A stretch of 64,000 nt of DNA. Origin: Distichodus sexfasciatus (lineage: Eukaryota; Chordata; Actinopteri; Characiformes; Distichodontidae). Below the pieces are notes generated by a model. It was given only the letters and a program-made list of their open reading frames with translations. It was not told where the DNA came from and searched no databases. The first letter of the stretch is position 1. The number at the start of each line of letters is the position of its first letter. Shown one piece after another: positions 55,821 through 64,000 of the stretch. Where the stretch lies: NCBI GenBank assembly GCA_032718565.1, contig JAVGVS010000411.1, positions 154,246 through 218,245 of the forward strand. The letters are read 5' to 3'. The translations under genes were made by a program, and so were the position numbers.

Positions 55821-57689
55821 ATCACACTGACATCCAAGTACATCTTGTCCAAGTCTTTGAATTCAGATGTATATTTGATACAATCTTTCCCCTGAAAGCT
55901 CTCCTCTATGACATTCAGTTCCAAAAGCTATCAGTAAAAATCTTTTTAAATAGCCAAAGTTAAATATCCATAAATGGTCATAAATATTGTCTTATTTAAA
56001 TGTAATAGCTAACAGCGTAAACACTAAACTTCCCCGAATGTTGCAATTCTGCTCTGGAGCTCTAACAGGGGGCCAAAATGTTCAGAATGATGCCACTGAA
56101 GAATATTTTATTTACTTTACTGTTTCCAAATACGGGAACAATTGTATCTTCAGATTAAGAGACTTCTATTGCAATTAAATATCTTGTAACACTGTAACAT
56201 GTATGTAACACTGCAAACCGGAATCTGATTTGGGCTGCTGGTGTTTCACTTCATCCTTGTTTTTAACAAAATAAAGATATAACACGTAAATGAATGACGA
56301 CGAAGTTAGACTGTAGTGGGAAGTTAGTTCAACACATCCAGACACATATACACACACATTTTCAGTTACAATTCTCAGAATCTGCTGTGAAAAAAAGAGG
56401 CCTTTTCAGTTTTTATCTTAAGTTTGATCTGCGGTTAGACACGTCCTGTTTTCTGTTCAGAAGCTAAACACTCAATGTTTATACTTCAGTGGGTTAAAAC
56501 CCACTTTCACATAATAACCTACACTTCACTCTAAAATCTAAAGATGTGTAATTTAGAAGCAAATTAGCATGTTCTTTCAGGAACATATTTAAAACTTGCT
56601 CAAACCTTGTAGCAGTAATGAAAAGTTACCTTTTGGAACAAGGTTTGATACTACACAACAGAGCGAATTTCATATATTCAAAGCCATGAATACTTATTTG
56701 ACATTTCGTTTGATTTTTAAACCATTACCCTTTAAATTGCAGCCTTATTATGACCATCCACTTCCACGTCAGATGAAAATAAAGTTTAACGTCTGCTATC
56801 TTATACAAGGTACAGAACATTCAAGTTTCAAGTCTTGCATTGTAACCTTGACAAGGACTAATCGTGCATTCATTTACAGTTGTGCAGGATTGTTCAATAT
56901 ATTGAAGGAATTTAAGATGTTTTAATGGCATAATCTTAAACGCCACTAAATTTAAAATAGATTTTCAACTACAGCCCGACAAATTGAGATGTGGCCTGGT
57001 GTCTAATCAGTCGTCCTTTGGCTCTTCTGAACTCTAATTGGCCACATTAGGAGCAAAATTACCCCAGAATCACATTCATGCTGGTTCATCAGATGCTAAA
57101 AATAGCAAATAAGAAATTTGCGCCTCACCGTTTGTTTTTTTAGGGTTGGTGTTGTAATGAACATTGCCCCAATCTTAGATCAGCTATTTATGGGCTAATC
57201 AACTCGATAATTGTGTTTATCAGAACAATATTTTTAAAAAAAAATTATGTATTTGGATTTTTGTGACCCTGAATTTTCAAAAACATTAATTTGTTAAATT
57301 ATGCATTTATTGATTTTATTTAGGCACATTGTTTAGAGAAAGAGCCCAAACCTGTCAGTCAGTCTGTCTATACATTAGATTGCAATGTGCTCTAAAATTA
57401 GAGTATATAGGTGTGAGGAACCACACACCTGTCTGTAACCACTGACCTCAGAAGAGACGCTGGACAAATCCCTAACAGAGTTCTGGGACTACTGCTGTTT
57501 ATCTGGCTCTGAATCCACAACAACGCACATTTTGGTATGCTTTCTGCCATGGAACGCACAGCGAGAGTTAATAATTAGAGCTCCTGGCAAACGTGCACCC
57601 TCTGCTGGTGGTTAGAGAGAAATCAGATTCGAAACATTGCATAAATATTGCATAAACACCTGCGTTTAGGGAATAAAGACAGAAAGCGG
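55821..57689. other. Intergenic single-copy sequence
   Basis: AT-rich sequence between the LINE fragment and the GA tract. Small open frames (for example 56,596-56,925) show no recognised domain. Nothing functional can be named. Confidence 0.5.
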
Positions 57690-57794
57690 GGGCGAGCACA
57701 GAAGAGGAGAGAGAGAGACGGTGGGAGAGAGAGAGAGAGATGCTTGATGGAGAGAGAGAGAGAAAGAGAGGCTTGAGGAAGAGAGACAAGCGGG

Positions 57795-57864
<70 letters not shown>

Positions 57865-57912
57865 GAGAAAGAGAGGCTTGAGGAAGAGAGACAAGCGGGG
57901 GAAGAGAGAGAG

Positions 57913-57955
<43 letters not shown>

Positions 57956-57966
57956 GAGAGAGAGAA
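57690..57966. repeat. GA-rich tract with an internal 105-bp duplication
   Basis: A purine-only plus strand made mainly of (GAGA)n. The segment gaggcttgaggaagagagac begins at 57,769 and again at 57,874, so a roughly 105-bp unit was duplicated. Apparent Ser/Leu- and Arg/Glu-rich frames here are low-complexity artefacts. Confidence 0.9.
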
Positions 57967-58392
57967 ACACAAACAATAGTCTTTGAATAAACAACTCCCA
58001 CATTTGTCATGTCATGCTTGTGCTCACTATGTTCAGTTTGCAGATGAACCAGAAACACGACCACATCTGGCCACAACTGGACTGGGACTTCCTTTAAGCC
58101 TGAGAGCCAACGAAGCCCCAGGAATCATGGGAAGGGGTCCAGAAGGAGAGCACTTCTGACTGATTGATTGATAACAGATGTGATGTTTTTGATCTCTACC
58201 GTCTTAGTTGCACAAAATGATTTTGCATTACATTCTCTCAAGATTGACCTTTTTATGGTCCATGGAAGGAGAGAGATCAACATCATAAGAGAACATGAAG
58301 TTCACATTAAAACGTATTACTGTATACGGTTATAACTCAAGTTTGGGAGGATGTGAAGTAGGAATCTCAATTACTTTCAATCCAACTGCTAA
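57967..58392. other. Intergenic sequence, nothing recognised
   Basis: Apparently single-copy sequence with no coding frame, tandem repeat or element end that can be supported. Confidence 0.5.
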
Positions 58393-58690
58393 AATCTAGG
58401 ACGATATGGGCGATATGATTTCAAATCAATATAACGAACAATTCAACATTTTACATTACGATTAATAAACAGTCATTTTGTTTTGATGCTTTTGTTTGTT
58501 TTTAAGCATCATACTTCTTCGACAAGGTTTGTAATGCTAATATGCTTAATTTTCAAAGCTGGAACGTCTTTTTTAATGTGATTTTAAAATAACTGAAAGG
58601 AAACACACTTGGTATTATTGTTAGGCGACAGTTTATGGTTAAAGTACTGACAGAACTTTAAAAATAATCATAATAACATAACTTTCAATT
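58393..58690. repeat. Decayed MITE copy ('gatatg ... attaat' family)
   Basis: 'acgatatgggcgatatgatt', 'caacattttac' and 'attacgattaataa' align by eye with 11,560-11,660 and 39,080-39,140. This is a dispersed hAT-like family lacking any open frame here. Confidence 0.5.
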
Positions 58691-60033
58691 AATTTTCTGG
58701 TTCTACTAAAATCTAACTTTTTAATGACTGTTTTTATTTATCACCTTTCTTACTCATCTCAGTTGTACATCTTTCACCCAGTTCAGCATGGCACAATCCT
58801 TAAATATCTGAATTAAGCCAATAAAGATTTTTAGACAGTAAGAATAATTAAAGTAGCGTTTTATATTTCACTAACCGCTAACAACGTCACCATCATTAGT
58901 TGGATGTTGCCAAATGCAGAATACAACATGAGTATGTATAATGAAGAACAATTGAGGGAAAAAAAAAATCTTCCACACACTTTTTTTTATTTGGAAATAA
59001 TAAAAATGAACTCTTTTTTTTAAATATAAAACATACACATCATTTTAGCCACGTCTTTATACAAACAAAAATGTTGCAAGTGAATACTTTTAAATAATCC
59101 TATTTTTTCTCAACTCATTTTCAGTGGAACACATACTGCAAGTTGTAAACAATCAGTATTTTGTTGTTGTTTTTTTTCTCTTTAAATTCTCTATCCGATA
59201 ATACTGATAAAGTAGAATGAAAAAGCAAAAGAAAGTAACGACCTCACTTGAACAGAAAACAATCGTCGTTATTTTTTCCCTCCCCGAATAAACGTACGTA
59301 CGTGTTTGTCGTTAACGGGAGTGAGAGACTGGGATTTTCGGAGCGCAGAGACGACTTTTCAAGCAAAAATAAAAATAGAGAAAAGGTCGTTTGGCCCTCT
59401 GGTCCTGGCAGCGAAGTGATGACTTGGCCCCAAACAGTACGAAAAGTCAGCGGTCACTCCGTCTGGGGTGTCCACTCTCTACCCCCCGCCCCAAATATCC
59501 TTGACCCCTTCGCAAATATGGCTTAACCAGGTGGTTATTTCATATTTACAATCGATGTGCACATATTCTTTTCCTTTGTGCATGTATTACTTGTGTGTTT
59601 TGGTGGCTACTTATTTTAATAGTCCGTTTTGCTCAAATTCTGTATACAATAATGGGATTTGAACATATATTTTCCAGGCTAATCTTGGTCTCTTGGAGGT
59701 AAAATATGATTTATATGAGATATCCGTGAAAGAAAGATGTTTTCTTCAGTGTTACAGTACAGCTTTAAAAAATAGGTTAGAAAAAAAGACGAAAAAAAAC
59801 AGAGGAAAAAAAAATAATAATAATTTTAAAAAATCACCGGCAATGGAGACATGGTACTGATTTTTTCCCCAAACAAAGCGGATCTGAAAGTCTACCAGTG
59901 AGTGTGAATGGCTTTAGTTTCTTAGTTGATCTCTTTATAATCAAGTACAAGCAAACTGTACAAGTACATGCAACAAACAAGCTGGCCTACTGTATGTGGA
60001 ACTAACACATGTATCTATTCCTGTAGTAACATT
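58691..60033. other. AT-rich single-copy sequence, distal 3' UTR or intergenic
   Basis: There are long T and A runs and no recognised mobile element. A TATTTACA at 59,543-59,550 reads TGTAAATA on the minus strand, the Pumilio-type 3' UTR motif. Whether rims1 transcripts reach this far is unknown. Confidence 0.35.
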
Positions 60034-60058
60034 TTTATTTTCAAATCTGTTTTTTATT
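60034..60058 (-). terminator. rims1: Candidate poly(A) signals for rims1
   Basis: Two AATAAA hexamers occur on the minus strand (60,034-60,039 and 60,053-60,058). Further downstream on that strand come GT-rich stretches such as tgtgttagtt and ttgtttgttgc, as expected of a downstream element. These are the first canonical signals found after the rims1 stop codon, which would give a 3' UTR of about 3.4 kb. Other candidates lie near 58,987 and 58,730. Confidence 0.4.
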
Positions 60059-60830
60059 TTTGTCTGTTTTACAAAATAATGTGCATGCAGCTTGGAACAG
60101 TTCTGAGTCATGCTGCTCCGCCTCGGAAAGAGACCCGGAGTTTGCATCAACGATGGCAAAACATGATTCGGCATGTTAATGCTGAAAAGATGCACAAGGG
60201 GAAATGGCTTTACATGTTTGTTTCTCTTGTTTCTACAAACCATTTGAAATGAAAGTCAGTTACGTTTAATCGCTTTGTCAGTGCTTCTCATTTCTTTTAC
60301 AAGCGCGCAAAAGTCCACCTCTTGTGCTCTTTTTGGGCCTGAATCGTGAAATAAATCTGTCTGAATTTGTAATAAAACCCCCAGGCAGACTTGGATAGTT
60401 GTTTTTAAATTAAACACTCCTTATTTGAGGCAAAGAAATGATTTTTTAAGGGGAAACCGATTCATTTCAGGTGATTTACTTCTTAGAGATGGATCCAAAT
60501 CAACTCTACATTGGCATTTTGTGACTTTTACATATGCAGAAGTTGTTCCTAAAGAATCCAAATTCACAAAAAAAGCAGGCAATGGGTCCTCAGATTAGTC
60601 ATGAGTAATGTATCAAGGAAAGCTAGATCCTTAGAAACGAACATTACTTTCTTCACTCTGTTGTGAGATTCTGTTGCCTGTACAAGGCATGCTCAACCTT
60701 AACTGTTAACTTCTTGAGAAGGGGAAATTTTCACATAGCGATTTGGAACGACGTATTCCGCCTTATACCACATTGCTACGCCTGGTTTCTGACTGTTGGA
60801 GAAAACTTGAACTACATTGTGGTGTCATTA
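60059..60830 (-). other. rims1: Probable distal 3' UTR of rims1
   Basis: AT-rich sequence between the candidate poly(A) signals and the TIR element at 60,831. No conserved coding frame or repeat was recognised. Assignment to the transcript depends on the poly(A) site near 60,010-60,030 being used. Confidence 0.4.
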
Positions 60831-61664
60831 GGACCTGTGTCCACTAAAACGCGTTTTTTTGCACTGAGAACGGTCAAATCCTCACTTCCAGAGCGCTTCC
60901 TCGGCGCTTGCTGTTGTTGTCGCAAAGTTAGGAAAATCGTCATTGAGCACTTCCGCGTTCGTTCCCTTTTCATGTAAACATTGTAACGGGTTCCTTTAAG
61001 ATCGGTAGTTTAGCCGACAAAAAAGAGATTTAAGAGTGGCATTAGCGGCAGCCTTTTGAACCATAATTGTAGGCTGCTTAGCGCATTCTTATTGTCTCTC
61101 TTTCTACCTCTAGTTTAAAGTTCACATTTATATTCTACTTCTGGTTTTAAGTGTATATTTTATATTCTATATATATATTTTTAAAATTCTATGTGCCTCA
61201 TTTGTTCTTTGCACTGGAGTCACGTCGTCTCTCTGTATACTTGTACAGTATATAGCAGAGATGACAAAGTGAACTTTGACTTTTGACTAGATTCTCACGT
61301 CTTCGCGACGTAGAAATTGGGCGCATAAGATAAACGGTGCAAGGAAACAGCTGGGAGAGTTCCGCTGATTAGGGGTTTGATCACACAATTGCAGTTTTTT
61401 GCTGCCTTAATCGAACAGTGTAAATAAAGCCAAAATAAGCGTCACTGCCATTTGTAGTGTGTTCTTGACTGCGTACGTCCCGCCGCTTCCCGATTTTGAT
61501 TAGCTAGCCGGGGAGAAGTGACATTGACGAGCGCAGCGCAGTTCTCCACCGGCGTATATTTTTCTGCTGAAGGCGCTTAGCGCTCTGAACACTCAGACTC
61601 ATAGGATTTGTATTAAAAACAAACGCCGCCAGCGGAAAAAAACGCGTTTGGTGCACACAGGCCC
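60831..61664. mobile_element. TIR element, possibly Harbinger-like, with a nested LINE tail
   Basis: Left end ggacctgtgtccactaaaac pairs with the reverse complement of the right end, gggcctgtgtgcaccaaacg; both run into gcgttttttt. The flanks give only a weak TTA/TTG 3-bp duplication, so the superfamily is uncertain. Parts of the interior recur near 3,541 (gaaggcgcttagcgctctga) and 51,690-51,800 (cacttccagag). A LINE 3' end sits at about 61,065-61,290. Confidence 0.6.
61065..61290 (+). mobile_element. LINE 3' UTR fragment (L2/CR1-like), plus strand
   Basis: It shares 'tatagcagagatgacaaagt' and a terminal 'actttgacttttgac' with the 3' ends at 26,870 and 55,770, and includes the same 'cacgtcgtctctctgtat' stretch. 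It is inserted within the TIR element at 60,831-61,664 and is therefore younger than it. Confidence 0.7.
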
Positions 61665-61818
61665 TTGTAACCTTTCACATGGTGTTAAAGCAAAAAAAGT
61701 TTCTTAAGCTTTCAAATATTATGTAAGTACTTCAGTAATGGTGTAAAGGAATTCTTAAACCAAAATGACTAAATTTGTTGACTCAAATACATTTTTTGAT
61801 CTTTTACGTAAATAAGAC

Positions 61819-62207
61819 AGACCCTCCAGGATTTCGCGATGTCTTTACTATGTGCAATTCTGACCAGTTACCGCAACTTTTCCGCATTTTTTCCCCTGAC
61901 CAATCATAGTCGTTTCCCGCACAAGGTTGAGTCATACGTCACTTCCGTGCTACTTTTATAAGCCGCAGGACACGTGTGTGATTAAAAAAAAAAAAAAAAA
62001 GCCTCAGATTTACCTTTAAAAATAACGAAATGATTAATGGTTAATAAAAATAATAGTGGTTTTGTTCCCTTCATTTTGATTAATTGTTAAAGAAGCGTTA
62101 TAAAGGGGGACAAAATCGCAAATTTCTCCACAAAAAAAGCTGCTGCAACATCAGGCATTTTAGACTGCAACAATCTCACAAAAAGCCCGCGAAATCCTGG
62201 AGGAACT
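61819..62207. mobile_element. hAT-type MITE, 389 bp, in the probable rims1 3' UTR
   Basis: The ends are inverted: left agaccctccaggatttcgcg, right (reverse complement) agttcctccaggatttcgcg. Flanking 8-mers aataagac (61,811-61,818) and aataagat (62,208-62,215) agree at 7 of 8 positions, the duplication length of hAT transposons. There is an internal poly(A) run and no transposase frame, so the element is non-autonomous. Confidence 0.75.
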
Positions 62208-63418
62208 AATAAGATAAGGTGCTCATCACCAGCTTTCATTCAGGCCTAAAATCTTGGCCGTTAACATATCTGGATCACAAATTCATTTCAAACAGCAAAT
62301 CTTAACAGTTTTGAGCTGCAAAGTCTCAGGCAAATTGCCAGTTACTTTTTCAGACTGAAAGGAAAATTGGAATGTTATGCATTATTGTGTCTTTTAATGC
62401 GTCTGAAAGGGCTAGAGTTGTCAGAGCATATTATGATGTGCTTAGACTTGATGAAAAAAAGCAAAAATAGATGACTGCTAGTTTACCGTAAAACATAAAG
62501 CAACGTGTGAACCAAAAGAGGAACTACGTGATTGAAAAATGTGCCTTTTCTGTTTCTGGCAGACACTTTTCTTCCACTCTGGTTTTTCTCTTTTTTTCCA
62601 ACATGCATACAGTACATTAAACGACACAAACCTCATCAAAAATTCATGTGCCCGAGGTATGCAAAGAATCCGCAAAAATCAAACAAAGAACAATCAAACA
62701 GATAGCAAACTTTTCGGAGAGCGCGGCCTCCAGCATTCAACGGTAAACATACTTTGAAAACGGGAACTGAAAAGCCACGGCTCGGTTTCCTCCAGGTTTA
62801 GGCACCAAGAAAGGCCGTGCGAACGTTTCTCTCAAGGTCACGACATTTCCTCTTTTGACCCTTGCCTTTACATCCAGGGTTAAGGGAGAGTCTTTTGACG
62901 AGACTCCACAATCCCTTGGTCCGAGGTTGTCATTGTGGGTTTTTTTGGGGGTCGATACATTCTGATGCTCTGTGAAAAAACTATCTAACGTACATTAGTT
63001 TGTTTTTAATGTCGATTTGACTGAAAAAAATCACCCTGCTTGATTTACCACGTTGTTCTCCAAGTCACACTAAATTAGTGCTTCCCATATAGTACCATAG
63101 TTCGACAGCCCTAATTCTCGTGTGACAAAACATGTACAAAAGCAAATCATAAAAACATAGTCATGGACAAACAAAAAACGTACATGACATCCATACACCC
63201 ACCCACCCACACACGCACACACTCCTCCACATTTGCACGCGAGAAGAAAAACATCGAAATGAAACACCAACCCAACAACAGCGACAGGAGTGATTGTCAG
63301 ATTTCATCAAAGCTTTGTAATTATATATTTTTTCATCGCATTTTCGCTTTCGCTTCTGGTCGTAAACTCTTCGGTCCCTCTCTCGACTTGTTCGGAGTGA
63401 GCTTGGTACGCTAATGGG
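62208..63418 (-). other. rims1: Probable proximal 3' UTR of rims1
   Basis: This sequence follows the rims1 stop codon on the minus strand with no splice evidence. It is AT-rich and free of recognised mobile elements. Variant ATTAAA signals occur near 63,006 and 62,395, but no canonical AATAAA was seen, so the transcript probably continues to lower coordinates. The end cannot be set from sequence alone. Confidence 0.55.
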
Positions 63419-63637
63419 CTACGAGCGGACCCCCGCCGGCCCCGATGAACTGTCCAGCGACGACTGAGAAGCGCGGCGGGTCAGCGAGGCCAGCGTGGGG
63501 TCGACCAATGAGGAGGGCGGAAAGAGTTTGTACCAGCCAATCACGTTGCTGGCCAAGTCCAGCTCCTCCAACAGGATCTGTGCTACGCCCATGAAGGATT
63601 TGTGGTCCATACGTCCGTAGTCTCCCCACACTATTAC
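63419..63637 (-). CDS. rims1: rims1, last coding exon (C2B end and C-terminal tail)
   Basis: This is the 3'-terminal coding exon of a RIM protein, the presynaptic active-zone scaffold that links Rab3/Munc13, calcium channels and release sites. It codes 72 residues: the last part of the C2B domain and the short tail. Family signatures in order are VIVWGDYGRMDHKSFMGVAQ, LLEELDL, GWYKLFPPSSLVDPTL and LTRRASQSSLDSS, ending VRS and TAG (63,421-63,419). RRAS is a basophilic kinase-type motif. The exon opens in phase 0 at GTA (63,637), directly after a pyrimidine tract and TAG acceptor. The upstream C2B, C2A, PDZ and zinc-finger exons lie beyond the window. The tail fits RIMS1-3 and not RIMS4. The name rims1 rests on kcnq5 lying next downstream in the same orientation, as in human. 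The teleost a or b copy is not resolved. Confidence 0.93.
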   Translation of the reverse strand, partial: VIVWGDYGRMDHKSFMGVAQILLEELDLASNVIGWYKLFPPSSLVDPTLASLTRRASQSSLDSSSGPAGVRS

Positions 63638-63662
63638 CTAACAGAACAGGACAGAGGAAAGA
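63638..63662 (-). promoter_or_regulatory. rims1: 3' splice acceptor of the last rims1 intron
   Basis: On the minus strand a pyrimidine-rich tract (tttcctctgtcctgttctgt) ends in TAG immediately before the GTA codon that opens the RIM C2B exon. The homologous reading frame stops at this junction, which fixes the exon edge at 63,637. Confidence 0.88.
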
Positions 63663-63689
63663 GAGGAAGGTGAAAATGTAACATTTAAT

Positions 63690-63895
63690 GAGTAGGTGAG
63701 TGACCTCTGCATTTGACCCATCCGTGAAGAAGCAGTGGGCAACTTTTTGGCAGCACCCGGGGAACAGTGCTTGAGGACGGTACCCTACTCATGAGTACCT
63801 CAGTGGTTACCTTACCGGGCCAGGACTTGAACCGGAGAAGTTACGATCACAGGGTCAACTCCCTAACCGTTACGCTACCAACTGCTGATTTATTT
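63690..63895 (-). mobile_element. tRNA-derived SINE (family B), full head
   Basis: Read on the minus strand, the head resembles a tRNA, with a box A-like stretch (tggtagcgtaacgg) and a box B-like stretch (ggttcaagtcc). The body shared with other copies follows: 'ccactgaggtac', 'atgagtagggtaccgtcc', then 'ggatgggtcaaatgcagagg'. Related copies lie near 10,905, 12,355, 21,138, 27,779, 42,835 and 45,525. A functional tRNA is unlikely because the cloverleaf is decayed and the body is SINE. Confidence 0.75.
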
Positions 63896-63904
63896 ACCAA
63901 TTGA

Positions 63905-63938
63905 TAGGGTTAGGGCTGCCCTTATCCAGAGTGACTTA

Positions 63939-63993
<55 letters not shown>
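63905..63993. repeat. SINE tail fragment and (ATT)n microsatellite
   Basis: 'cttatccagagtgacttaca' is the reverse complement of the common fish SINE tail that ends in a 'ctctggataag' motif. It is followed from about 63,940 by roughly 18 ATT repeats, consistent with a SINE tail seeding a microsatellite. Confidence 0.75.
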
Positions 63994-64000
63994 GTTAATA

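Larger units (their letters stand above)
63638..64000 (-). other. rims1: Final rims1 intron (3' part)
   Basis: Intronic by position, between the last coding exon and the window edge. It holds a tRNA-derived SINE on the minus strand, a fragment of another SINE tail and an ATT microsatellite. No other exon was seen. Confidence 0.8.

Overview
The window is vertebrate nuclear DNA from a ray-finned fish, probably an otophysan teleost. It has two recognisable pieces of split genes, GT-AG splice signals, one CpG island, tRNA-derived SINEs, LINE 3' ends, many hAT/Tc1/Harbinger-type non-autonomous transposons, and dense AC, GA, GATA/GACA and AT microsatellites. No bacterial, plasmid or viral gene was recognised.

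Only two stretches code with confidence, both on the minus strand. At 63,419-63,637 lies the last coding exon of a RIM active-zone scaffold (C2B domain end and tail), called rims1. About 9.3 kb downstream, at 53,778-54,151 inside a CpG island, lies the first coding exon of the M-type potassium channel gene kcnq5. RIMS1 and KCNQ5 are neighbours in the same order and orientation on human 6q13. That synteny supports both names; the fish a/b copy of each is unresolved. Both genes are neuronal, RIM acting in presynaptic release and KCNQ5 in the M-current.

Layout. 63,638-64,000: final rims1 intron, with a SINE and an ATT microsatellite. About 60,010-63,418: probable rims1 3' UTR, carrying two transposon insertions and candidate poly(A) signals near 60,034-60,058. 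54,700-60,000: intergenic, with a LINE 3' end and a GA tract. 53,700-54,690: CpG island, 5' region and exon 1 of kcnq5. 1-53,777: start of kcnq5 intron 1; no exon 2 was found. The intron is a mosaic of nested mobile elements, two related 22-bp minisatellite arrays (14.8 and 31.1-32.4 kb), a GATA/GACA cluster (16.9-17.7 kb), a GAGT array split by a Harbinger-type element (23.5-24.8 kb), and unique stretches that may hold regulatory elements.

No undescribed gene system was found. The most informative structures are transposon junctions: several elements have clear target-site duplications, two share one 8-bp site, one sits in a tandem array that still contains copies of its empty site, and different terminal families carry the same internal core. 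Family labels for mobile elements are by terminal sequence, duplication length and recollection of fish repeats, not by database search.
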